Assembly: GCF_018446385.1 (NCBI RefSeq)
Contig: NC_055992.1
Coordinates: 100,644,947-100,708,946 of the forward strand
Direction: 5' to 3'
DNA: 64,000 bases
Source: Zingiber officinale
Lineage: Eukaryota > Streptophyta > Magnoliopsida > Zingiberales > Zingiberaceae
The notes under the pieces were generated by a model. That model was not told where the DNA came from and did not search any database. It saw nothing but the letters and a program-made list of their open reading frames with translations. Position 1 is the stretch's first letter. Each line of letters begins with the position of its first letter. The position numbers were made by a program, and so were the translations under genes. Positions 21,100-32,465 of the stretch are shown here, one piece after another.

Positions 21100-23392
21100 T
21101 AGTTTTTTCATTTTTATTTTTACTGTGTAAATTCATTTTCAAAAATTTGTAAAAGTTTTAATTAATTTTTCAAGTTAATGTCATTTGATCACTTTTTTTT
21201 TCCTTACCCCAAGCTACTTCAAGAGTTTGATGATTTTGTTGATTTCATATTGTTATTTTGAAACTATATATGTTAGAAAAGAAATAAAATATAAAAAATT
21301 AGAAACAAAATTCAGCTGAATTAGAAAAGTTTAAAAAATATTTAAATCATGTACTCTAATTTTAAAAGTATTCCAATTCTATGTTACCCTTATTACTGTC
21401 CCAGTTCCATTTTAGCAGTCAAACTTATAATTATTATTTTTTTTTTTTAAAAAAAAATCCATAGAAGTGTTTAAAGATAATTTGATCCTTGAGTTTACAA
21501 TGCTCGATTGAAATGAGAAACACCACTGTTTATTAGGTGAAGGCTCTAAAGAAAATCAAACACCTCACTTGGTTAAAACTTGTACACTGATTTGTTGATC
21601 AAATTTCATCATAGATGTTTTAGGCCAGTATTGTTATTGTAGATGATGTCAATTTTCCTTGAGCTTAGAAATAAGGACAAGTAATTCAGTTCCTTAGTTT
21701 GGTCTTTGATAGTTTTTTTTTGTGAAGGTGCTTTTATTTTATTTTCCCATGGTACATAAAAACCATCTCCATTAACTCTTTACTTCAAGATGATGACAAA
21801 TCATTTGTAAGCTCTTAGAGATTTAGCTCAGTTTAAATATTAACTATTACTCGCTGCTTTTGTTGATAAATATATCTATGTTTAATACAGATTCTTGAAA
21901 ATGCTTCCCCTGGTCTAGTAATTTGTCTGTATATATACGAGTAAAATTACCAGCATACGTTCTATGACATCCAGGCTCTCTCAGTTACCTATTCATACAT
22001 GCATAAAGAGTGTTGTTCAAGGGCCTTGAACTTGTATGCATAATTGTTCATTCATAAAGAATGATGAGTGTATTCATCATACATGCATAATAGCTGTGCA
22101 GTTCCCTATGAGAGATTTAGCTCATTCTCTCTGTTGTATGCATACTCTCTAACCTTGAACTACTTCAAAAAAATTTCAAGGTTAAAAGGCCTTATGGGGA
22201 TAAGTTCACGAGTTTCATGATAAGGCCAGTGCAAATTCTGAATTTCAAGTTCTACAGAGTGGTCTTCAACAATTCTGATATACATGTTAGCCATTTCACT
22301 TACAATGATCAAACATGCAAAAGAAGGTTACCTCCATTTTATTCTCTTTATCTGTCTCTGTCTGTGAATCGCAATGTATTGATGATGTTGGATATCAGTC
22401 GTTGGCCCCGCTAGCTTGATCTCCATCAAATGCATCCATCTCGTAGAACAGCATACAGATTTCTGTGTCAATTATTATTTGTTCTGAATCCTTTTGCAGG
22501 TTAGGTTAGCAGATGGATACTGCATCCTTCTTCCAATTATCAGGCAGAGTTTGAAGAACTGAAGCTTCCCATAGCCACCGCAGTCAACATCGTACCCGAC
22601 ATCCATGTTTTCATTTCATCCCTTTCAAAGATAATATCACTCATAATGTTCAAATCCAGAGGTAGCCATTTCGATTTGCCTTTCTAAATCAATCCATCAA
22701 ACGCAGTCTGTTCCAGTCTGATTTCATAGACACTGTTGTAAATAAGAAACCAGCAGATGAGAATCACAAGACCGAAGTCAACCTTTTCTTCCCCGCTGCA
22801 AGAAATGCAGAGTCAAACATCAGTTTCTCTAAGACGACCAACCCAAGAACCCAACTTGGACTGCTAGTTCTTTCACAAGGAAGCTTGATTCCTCAGGCAT
22901 CATACTTCTTCCCAAACTCCTAAATTATATTCTACACGCCATCGTAGATCTCTTGACTCAACAAAGGTACTTCTTAGTTAGTTATCAAATTTGAAACATA
23001 TTCATGCATCATGAAGACAAAGGTTTGGTTTCAGCTGACTTTATTTATATATATATATATAAACGTCTCCTTTAAATTCTTACAATGTTAGGCATGGCTT
23101 GGAAAACTGAAGCTTCCTATTTGGCACACCCTGACTTTGTATGTTTTTTGTAACCTTTTGCCACTTGGCATTTTTCCATTTATCCCATGCATCATTCATG
23201 TAGCTGATATCTTCAATTATATAACTAATTCTTCATACCAACTAATGATCGAAACTGCACGTTGAGCATGAGTTCTTCATTTCCTTGGTCAGAAGTCCAT
23301 GAGTCAATGTGTGACAAGATGTATAAGTAGGCTTTAGGATCCGTTCTTGAACTAAAATTTTCATTTAGGTTTGTTAGATAGATTGTGTGTGC
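21100..23392. other. Intergenic region between the 11S globulin and GH9 promoters
   Basis: A 2.3-kb AT-rich region separates two divergent genes. CATGCAT/TATGCATA words cluster at 21998-22004, 22035-22042, 22082-22088 and 22137-22144, about 1.1-1.3 kb upstream of the globulin. A (TA)n run lies at 23046-23061. No gene was recognised. Confidence 0.5.
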
Positions 23393-25424
23393 ATGATGAT
23401 GGAAAAGAAGGGCTTAAAGTTTAGTTGTAAGCTTGTTGTGAAATGTGTGATTTTTGTGGTTTTGTTGATGAACGATACTCTGTTTCCGAGTAGTGCCTTT
23501 GCTTCGTCGGAGTACAGGGAGGCGCTTGCCGAGAGCCTTCTGTACTTTGAAGCGCAGCGCTCCGGCCGCCTCCCGTACCACCAGCGCGTTCAGTGGCGCG
23601 GCCACTCCGGCCTCACCGACGGGCTCGAGCAAGGAGTGCGTTTGATTTTTCTTATTGGAGTTTTGATATGGATTGATATTTACAATTGGGGTCGACGATT
23701 GCTGCAGGTGGATTTGGTGGGAGGATACTACGACGCCGGCGACAACGTCAAGTTCGGCCTGCCGATGGCGTTCACGGTGACGATGCTGTCGTGGGGGGTG
23801 GCGGAGTACGGCGGGGACATGGCGGCGGCCGGCGAGCTGCGGCACGCGATGGAGGCCATCAAGTGGGGCACCGACTATTTCGTGAAGGCCCACACGCAGC
23901 CCCACGTGCTGTGGGCTCAGGTGGGGGACGGCGACACCGACCACGGCTGCTGGCAGCGGCCGGAGGACATGACGACGTCGAGGAAGGCGTACAAGGTGGA
24001 CGCGGAGCACCCGGGGTCGGAGGTCGCGGCGGAGACGGCGGCGGCGATGGCCGCGGCCTCGCTGGTCTTCAAACAAACCGACCCTCACTACTCCCACGTC
24101 CTCCGGCACCACGCTCAACAGGTAAATCAACCAACCAACCAACCAACCAATCAATTTGCTTTTTTTTTCTTTGGTTTTTAAATCTTAGTTCGATCGCTGC
24201 TTTTAATTTCTTTCAGTTATTTGAGTTCGGGGACAAGTACAGGGGGAGGTACGACGAGAGCGTGGAGTCGGCGGCGGAGTACTACCCGTCGGAGAGCGGG
24301 TACGGGGACGAGCTGCTGTGGGCGGCGCTTTGGCTGCACCGGGCGACGGGGAAAGCGGAGTACTTGGACTACGCCGTCGACAACGCGCACGCCCTTAACG
24401 GCGCTGCGTGGGCCGTGGCCGAGTTCAGCTGGGACATCAAGCACGCCGGCGTTCAGATTCTTGCTTCCAAGGTTCGCTAGCTACAACCATTTTTCTACTG
24501 ATCGATCCAAGTTTAGAGTCTCGCGTTTGATCGAAAAGTCTTTTCGATTGGCCGTGTCGATCGGTTGCGGAAATGACGAGCTTTAGGTAGGCAAGGATTG
24601 ACTTCAGGTTTGTTGTCATGCGTAGTAAAATGCTAATGCTCACGGCGAAGTCAACGTGTTTGAACTTTAAGATACGATCACCAAATTTTGCCTTGGTTTT
24701 GGAATTGCGTAATTTAATGCGGAGAATATTTTGGAATAAAAAACGTTGACTAAGATCTTTTTTTTTTCAGATATTGATGGAGAAAGGAAGGCAATTGGAA
24801 GAGGAGCAGGTGAAGACGTTAGAGGAGTACAGGTCCAAAGCGGAGCACTACTTGTGTGCCTGCTTGAGCATGAACCTTGACGACGCCGACAACGTCCGCC
24901 GCACCCCCGCCGGGCTCCTCTTCGTCCGCCCCTGGAACAACATGCAGTACGTCGCCAGCGCCGCGTGGCTGCTCACCGTGTTCGCCGACTACCTGTCGTC
25001 AGCGGGAGGATCAGGTCTCCGCTGCGCCCGGGGCCCGGTGGGGCCCCCGGAGCTGGCGGCCCTCGCGCGGGCACAGGTGGACTACGCCCTCGGCGAAAAC
25101 CCGGCGGGGATGAGCTACCTGGTGGGGCACGGGCAGAGTTTCCCGGCGATGGTGCACCACCGGGCGGCGTCGAGCGCGTCGCAGCGGGAGGCGAAAGCCT
25201 TCGTCGGGTGCGCGCAGGGGTATGACGAGTGGTACGCACGCCGCGGTGCCAACCCACACATTCTCGTCGGGGCGGTGGTGGGCGGCCCCGACGAGAGGGA
25301 CGCGTTCGCCGACGGGAGGGAAAACTACATGCAGACGGAGGCGTGCACTTACAACACAGCGCCGTTGGTCGGAGTCTTCGCCAGGCTGAGTCGCCTCGAA
25401 GGAGATCAAAGGGACAAGACATGA
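23393..25424 (+). CDS. Secreted GH9 endo-1,4-beta-glucanase (class B-like)
   Basis: Four exons (23393-23635, 23708-24121, 24217-24471, 24771-25424) encode 521 aa. A hydrophobic signal ([10 protein letters not shown]) ends near SSAFA. GH9 landmarks are [17 protein letters not shown] (86-102) with the catalytic aspartates, the first signature ending VHHR (432-435), and the second signature [17 protein letters not shown] with catalytic Glu 494. There is no membrane anchor and no C-terminal carbohydrate-binding extension, so it fits class B enzymes that act in the wall on amorphous cellulose or xyloglucan during growth, abscission or ripening. Exons are very GC-rich, introns AT-rich. Three ATGs in a row occur; the first (23393) is used here. 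No damage is seen. Confidence 0.95.
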
Positions 25425-28400
25425 ATGCAACAGAAGAGTTTCGATTTTTGCTGTTCATTTTTGGGATTCTCGTGGAAACTGGAAATGTAAATTATTGTTT
25501 TTTTTTCTTTTTTTTTCTTTTTAAGAAAACATGTAAAATTAAAAGACGACACACACACGAAAGTAGCAAATACAAAATGGAAAGAATGTATTTTTATTGC
25601 CTTAAATCTATTTCAAAAGTTCTTGGAAGTCGAGCAACTTGAGAATTAACGAATTATGAAGTAGCATATGAAAAGACAGAAGCTTGCCCATTGATTGATC
25701 AGCAAAATGAAGTGTTCAAATACTCTAATCACATAGAGTGATTTCTTAAGATAGAACAGACTCAAACAGGTCTGCATGGGCATGACAAGTAAGATCTTTG
25801 GCTCTAAGAAATTCTAAAAGCTATTAAAAGTTGCAAAGATAATCATCAACATGAATAACAATTGTCCACTGGAATGAAAACTTCCAAGAGATTACACTAT
25901 GCATCAAATCATACCTTCTAAATGGCAGCTGAATTAGCAAGGCCTGCTTCCTTAATAATAAAAGTCATTAAGCTGCTTAGGAAGAAAATAAACACTTACG
26001 TTGAAAAGAACTTGACGATCCAAGGCGTGATGTGCACATATGGTAAAGCGTGACCAATGGTGAGAGAATATTACCAGATGTAGGTAGCAGTAGCGCCGGT
26101 GACTTCACGGAGAGATCGGTCCAACCCGACGATCCATTTCCTGGTGTCTAACTGCAACTTGAGACAGATTAGGAGTCAGAAATGGACATAATCAGGCCAA
26201 CCTTGAGTTGAAGTTCAAAATAGTGTTGGAACAATTGCATCTCCTTCCAATTTTGGAAAGGAATTATATGCCAAAATGTACTTAGGCATCAAAAGATCAC
26301 ACAGGTACATGATTTATTTGTTTATCACCTTCTATTCTTTTAGTATAGCGACAAGGATTTAATATGAAAATAACTGTTATCTATCATATTCATAACTTCG
26401 GTAACGGAATTACATTTCCACTTTAACAAATTGAACGAGACATACTATACAGAAATTGAACAAATTGAAACATAATTTTTGTTAAAAGTAAAAGTATCTG
26501 ATAGATGACTAAAATCTTAAATGTGAACGGCATATTTAGCAATTAACTCTAACGTAATAACATGTTTGCAAATTGTATAATAGTGAATGCCAACTTCTGT
26601 GGATAAATTCTTAATCTCACAGCACCAGACAATGAAGTAAATCATCTGGGCCGAAATCATGGTTGTTCAGTTTAAACTTACAGAAGCAACAAAATCGCTT
26701 ACCCAATTTGATAGTTAAATGGGTATTTCAAAATAGCTACTGTGGTGAATCCACAACAAGAAAAATATTAAAAACAAGTTTCATAGCACTTACCTGAGGA
26801 GAACACCTTCGCTGACATCAAGACCAGCCATGTAGTGTACCTCGTTAGAATGAAGTTTGTAATATATCATCCCAAAATAAAGCAGCTTGATTCATCACCA
26901 GAATTCAACTTTCAAATGACGCCTCTTAAGTCTCTTCTCTTCCGGTACTTTACATTCGGCCAATCTGTTTCATGAAATTTGCTCCAGACTTTCCATACAA
27001 ATGTAGTTCATCATCAAATGGTGACCATATATGCTCACCAGATGCAAGGTTGTACTTCCCAAAATAAAGCAGATTGCTTCATCGCCAGAATTCCTCTTGC
27101 GAACAATGCCTCTTTAGTCTATAATTTTCTCTTCGTGTACATAACATTCGACTACTCTGTTGTACAAAAATTATTCCAAATTTCTATACAAATGTAGTTC
27201 ATCATGACATGGTTGTCAAAACACTTCAGCACCATTCATGTTGATCCTATAACTGGAAATGTTGAATACTCAAAGAACCTTGTGATGACCAACTGACCAA
27301 ACCTCAATAACCAAGGGAAGAGCCGCCTGTGGTTTCTCGTTAACTCTTATCGTCAAACCAAGTTGACGTCAACTACTCTTTTTATAAGGTAAGGCATAAG
27401 GATGGCAAGAAATTGAATAATACTGCCAACACTTGAGAAATCAAGATGTTCTTAAATACCAGATGATGGAGAGGACCAGTAGCAGCTCAGGAACTTTTGA
27501 GACAATAATCCAAATATAGAAAATACCTTATGTTTTGCTAATCCATCAGCACAGACAGCTCAAAACTTCTCGCAGACATGCAATCTGCAGGATAACGAAA
27601 CAATGGTCCATAGCGAAGATGAATGTTATATCACCCACTTGCAATTCTATCTGCAAATATCTCGAGAAGTCTCATCAGATGCAGCAATATACGATGCCAA
27701 ACAAACATAAAAGATTTTCTTGTAAAGATAGATGCTCTTGGCTAGTCTACGATGTCGTTGAGGATGCTCTCAGTTAGTCTATTATCTTGTCGAGAAATAT
27801 CAGAAAATGGATGACAGAAGCTCACTCAATTCGCCAATCAGAAGCAAAATGGCATAGTTGAGCTCCAACTATAACTGAAACACCACATTGTATTTGGAGA
27901 GATTTCTCCCAGAATTGCCCCATGGATTGAGATCCTCCCTATGGCACAAACTTCAGTTAACTTCGCATTAGATTACAGATCAGTTCAACATTCAGATTTT
28001 ATGGTCAGAGGTAGAAAGAAAAATACAGACAATTTTCATAGACTAGCACTTAAACTAATTATGTCCCCTTCCAGTGTAAGATCTTCAAAAGTCAAGCTAC
28101 ATAAGTTCATTTGAGCATGTAAAGGATAATACACTCTGAAGCCAAATGTGTAACCATTGCATATACCATAAATCTGATGAATAAATCTCTTTTGACAAAA
28201 AGAACTTGCATGTGATAACAAAATTATATGGAACATGATGAATAGCACTTGAAAAGAAAGACAACAGCCATTGAAGAAAGAACAAAAATGTTAAACATAT
28301 CCAAAATCAAAGATGTGTGTAAGAAATTTCTTTATGAACTCTTCAAATACCCTGTATGTAAAATCATAGTGGATTCAAAAGATCATTACATAAACCAATA

Positions 28401-28835
28401 TATATGTATCTACAGTATTGAATAAAGAAAATTCCTTTGCCATAACAAATGCAACAAATACTACCTTATATGCTAATGGTAAGACAAGAACCCAACTTAC
28501 AATTAATGACACCAGTAAAAGCAAAACAAATTTACAATAACACTTGAACTTTGTCCTATGTAACAAATTTGCATTAACATAGTGCTAACTTTCATTCATT
28601 GTATGTCTGCCTGAGAATGCACTCATCCATACATATGAAGAACACATTCCCCCAAAATTAAATTACCAAAAACAGTTCTTATACAGTTGATACCTACACA
28701 TATACACACAATGTTTTTCTTGTGACAAAATAATATAAGCTCTATATTAATGAAATGCAAAAGACACAGTTATCCTCAGTTAAGAAACAGTCACTGGATG
28801 AAAAATGAAAGAAGATAGCAAGTAGATCACTCTTC
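25425..28835. other. Long intergenic region with exon-like pieces
   Basis: 3.4 kb between the ends of the converging GH9 and RING genes. It contains a tandem duplication (26862-27215) and, on the minus strand, splice-like pieces: a CTCAG|GTAAGT donor at 26794 and a 77-bp segment 26151-26075 bounded by TTGCAG and TG|GTAATA with an open frame. No complete gene could be built. It may hold a long UTR, a noncoding transcript or remnants. Confidence 0.4.
26862..27215. repeat. Diverged tandem duplication, about 165-bp units
   Basis: 26862-27025 and 27050-27215 share in order CCCAAAATAAAGCAG, TTCATC(A/G)CCAGAATTC, ATGCCTCTT-like, TTCTCTTC, TACATAACATTCG-like and the closing ATACAAATGTAGTTCATCAT. Identity is moderate, so the duplication is old. 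Confidence 0.7.
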
Positions 28836-30026
28836 CTAGGTTCTTGAACTCATGCTACAAGATCGAGAGAGGCGAAGAGCCAAGGTTGGTATTTCACTCA
28901 TAATGCCAACCTCGCCACCTGCCACAGGAGCATAATGCTTCCTGCATCCCGGCCAGCGCCCATCTGCCTCAAGAATTCGCTTGTGGCAGAACAGGCAGAG
29001 GCGGAAGCCACAATTGCAGGGTAAGAAGCTTGAGTCCGTTAGATCCAGATCCTCACAGCAGATGGGGCACGGAGTAGAGAGGATGTCACGCTGTGCCCAC
29101 CCAGATGCTGCGAAGCGACGTGCCATGCTAACAGGGAAACTCCGCTGCTTTGAGAGGTTGGGCAGACTCTGGGGTCGGAGAGTGTCATCTGGCCTCCAAG
29201 CCCTATTGACTGCCTGCTTAGCCTCAGGTTTTTCCAAACTCTCCTGGTTACCCTTGTTAGTGCGACCCAATTCTGCAGTAGAATCAGGCAGAGTGGCTAT
29301 AGGGTTCTGATCAGGCTGACTGTGGTCATCTGCTAACTCATCCGCTAAGGTCTCCCAATCGTCAACTCCCTCATCTCCTCTCTCCTCGTGGTCATCCGCT
29401 TCCACTTCGGCGTCGCTGAGGCTTCTCGATGACGATGCAAAACTGCTACCGCTACTAACACTATTAGCAGGACATCCATTTGCATTGCCCCCATGAGTCG
29501 GAGAGCCTCCCTCGCTGTCGTGTGAACTGGATCCATCACGCTCCGTCGAAACCCGAATTTCCTCCTCCTCTTCCTTCAGCCCGATATTCATCTTCTTAGA
29601 CAGCGCCGGATGAGGGGGCGGCGACGACGCAGGCGATCTACTTGCAGACACCAAGCAATCCTTGTTCTTCACTGCAGATCGGGAACAGAGACCTGTGACA
29701 AAATCAAATTTTTAAGACTGCACAACGAATCGAGAAAACCCTAGAAAAGAGAGACCGAGAGATCGGAAAAATCAAACAAACAGAATCCCACCCAAAATCG
29801 AGCAAGTACCTTGAGAGAGCCACTGCTCGCGCCGAGCGTCGAGTTTGCACTGCTTCAATTTCGCCGACCGGTGGGTCTAATCCGAGAATAGAACAGCGTC
29901 AGGCACGCAAATTGCGATCGAATTGCATGAATTAACGAAGAAGGATAAGAAAAAAGGAAATCGAATTCTTACCTTCTTTTTCTTGGCGATGGCAACGGCG
30001 CCTTCAGACACGAACTCGGAGCCCAT
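28836..30026 (-). CDS. NOT4-like RING protein with one zinc ligand replaced
   Basis: Three exons (30026-29973, 29876-29810, 29692-28836) encode about 325 aa. The N terminus is basic (VAIAKKKK, then RSAKLKQCKLDARREQWLSQ), the middle is acidic and serine-rich, and a C-terminal RING of the CNOT4 C4C4 kind starts CPICCEDLDL at C249 and runs through PCNCGFRLCLFCHKRI. In relatives I recall, the last pair reads RCPGCRK. Here it is RWPGCRK, so the seventh ligand (residue 287) is Trp and only C290 remains. The family is described as RING/U-box proteins of unknown substrate, probably E3 ubiquitin ligases. Exon boundaries and frame are intact, so this is a substitution, not decay. Function not established. 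Confidence 0.88.
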
Positions 30027-30483
30027 ATCCTGTGGAAATCACGTAGAGAATAGCCTTCTTCCGGAGACGGAGACGGAGCAAGCAGAGTACGAGGAGGAAG
30101 CGGCAGAGAAGACGAGACCGAAGCGAAAAGGATAACAGGACACACTTGCGGTTTTCGCTTTCGTTCCATTTTATCTTCAACCCGTAGGTTCGTCAAAGAG
30201 AGTCAGTTACCAAAATACCCTTAAGGCCATGTTTACTAGAAAGGAGATAGGTGAAAGGATCAAAGGAGATAGGAGAAAGGAGAAAATCTAGCTTCCGTGG
30301 TTTACAATTTTAGAGAGGGGAAGATTAAAGGACGAATTTACCCTCACACACTCTGTCAATCTCTCGCGGCTAACCCTTATCGGTCACATATACCGGTCAC
30401 ATATACGTGTGACATTGGTTATGCCTATTCACACTCACTTGTGCTCATACACACCTAGATAATATCTATATCATCATTGTTTA

Positions 30484-30698
30484 ATTGTGTCAAAAGATGA
30501 ATACGTTCGCCCCTAACGCCCCCGTCAATCCGTCCCAAGGTCAATACGAAAGAGATAAATCACGGACAATTACTAACCTTTGGAATAATGATTAGCACAT
30601 AAGAGAGGTATTTATCTTAACTTTGCCGAGATTTAAACCCCAGACCTCATTGTGGTAACACCTCATATGCTAGCCACTAGACTCATCCGAGGGGACAC
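30484..30698 (-). mobile_element. tRNA-derived SINE-like element, copy 1
   Basis: Read on the minus strand it begins GTCCCCTCGGATGAGTCTAG, has an A-box-like GAGTCTAGTGGCTAGCA and a B-box-like GGGTTTAAATC about 35 bp later, then a body with TAAATACCTCTCTTATGTGC and GTGATTTATCTC and a GC-rich end (GACGGGGGCGTTAGGGGCGA). A second, more diverged copy lies at 59707-59858. I know no name for it. End positions are approximate. Confidence 0.6.
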
Positions 30699-30712
30699 CT
30701 ATATCATCATTG

Positions 30713-30880
30713 TTCAAGGTTGATATGTCTATCAACTCTTTTAGCACTTTTATGATATTTAAAGTACCCGGCTATGTTATTAGATCTATCACGGTGGTTC
30801 AAGGTTGATATGTCTATCAATTCTTTTAGCACTTTTATGATATTTAAAATACCCAGCTATGTTATTAGATCTATTACGAT
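30713..30880. repeat. 85-bp tandem duplication
   Basis: 30713-30797 is repeated at 30798-30880 with only a few differences; both units run from TTCAAGGTTGATATGTCTAT to GTTATTAGATCTAT. It lies next to the SINE-like element. The high identity suggests a recent event. Confidence 0.9.
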
Positions 30881-31216
30881 AAACCAACACGGAGTTAGCA
30901 TTGTTAGATCAAATTCAAATTTATCCCTATTGTAGTAACAAAGATAATTATATTCATTGTAGACCCACTTCACAATCCGTTCTCAAATTATATAAAAAAA
31001 AATAAATCATGAAATAAGATGTATGCCTATTGTACTATGGGAAATGGATTTTCTGACTTTGAGTCCAACCTTTTTCTATAGCGGACCAGGTGGGTTTGGA
31101 TGAAGATTTTGGAAGGGGTAAATGTGGAAAAGTGGTTTGTTTGAGACGAGTATTAAAATGATTTCTTTCAGTCGCCTAATAGATTTTTGTTGACAACCAT
31201 GTCAGCTATTGTTTCT

Positions 31217-31768
31217 GTTCATTTCATTTCATTTCATTTCATTTCATTTGAGAAACAATTGGCTTTGCCTATTTATTTTATTTCACCCCTCAAATTTTAT
31301 AAAATACATTTTGCTTTCTAGCCTTTGCAAACCTATAAAAGCATCCACATCTATCAATTTTCTAAATTATACATTTATGAATAGTATTTCTCTAAATTTA
31401 AGAAATAAATTCTATTCCCTAAATATTATAGAGGAGCGAGAAGAAATAGGGAAGTTGATAATATTGCTTTACAATAAATTCCATTCCCTAAATTCTTTAC
31501 AATGTTGCTTTCACCCTATTATCTATCTCCTCTTTTACTAAAATATCTCTCATAATTCTAAAATCACCAAAAAAAAAAAAAGTCTTTAGTATAAATCATA
31601 ATCAATTTTGTAATTTAATTAGGAATTCTCTTGTATTGACTTTATTATCTTATTTCTGCCTTAAGAATATACAAAAAAAAAAAATAACTATAAGGGTATG
31701 ATTTTGTAAAAGCTAAAGGGGCGAAATGAAAAGGTTAGCAAACTCCAAGGGGCAAAATGAAATGAACT
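31217..31768. repeat. AT-rich segment bounded by inverted TTCATTTCATTT ends
   Basis: The left end is GTTCATTTC followed by (ATTTC)n at 31217-31250. The right end AAAATGAAATGAAC at 31754-31767 is the inverse of the left end. The interior is AT-rich with no gene. It could be a 550-bp MITE whose left end expanded into a microsatellite, or two unrelated simple repeats. No target duplication was confirmed. Confidence 0.35.
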
Positions 31769-32465
31769 CTTTCCTTTTGGGGGGTTTCGTTGGAGAAGAT
31801 ATTTTTTTGCTTTGCGAGGCAGCTGAGACTTGAGATGATCAGATCAGAGCATGGTGGAAGACATGGCACGTAGGTCGTAGGAAAGAGATGTGGTTAGTGT
31901 TGCTTCTGATGAGAACATGTTTCAGTGATCAGAAATGTACATATGAGAATATGAACCAAAAAGTCCTAAATAAATGAAATGACAACTCTGTTCTTTTCTT
32001 TGTCTGTTTGTTTCCTCCAGGTCAGTGCAGTGATATGCCATTAGGGATGATAATTACAACTCTGTATGGTATTGAATCAATTAAAACAAAAGTGCCTCAG
32101 TTCAGTAGAGATCTGCTAATTGCATTTCATTTTTGTAGAGCTTTGACAGCCAAAGTTTGAGCATGAGTTAGAAACTAAAACAGAAAAGAAAGGAAAGGAA
32201 GATACTAAACTGTCTTCATATGGTGAGGGGCTTGGCCAAGTAGAACCAGTCGAGATCACTAAAATTATAAATAGCCAACAGGAGGGGAAAAGAAATGCAA
32301 ATGTTGCACTTGAATGTATAGCATTGTTTTTGCCTCATCGTTTTGCTCATTCAGTTGTGCTACTTGTGTTCTTTGTTTATCTTGCAGCAAAAATGCATGC
32401 TTGGAGGATAAATACCTGAACTCGGTCTTCAAAAAATGAACTTCATTTTGGATATAACAGTAGCT

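Noticed and set aside
23414-24154. 246-codon frame antisense to the GH9 gene
   Set aside because: A mirror effect of GC-rich exons; it crosses an intron of the real gene and shows no domain.
31209-31541. 110-codon frame at the ATTTC repeat
   Set aside because: Starts in a microsatellite and continues through AT-rich sequence; no family.
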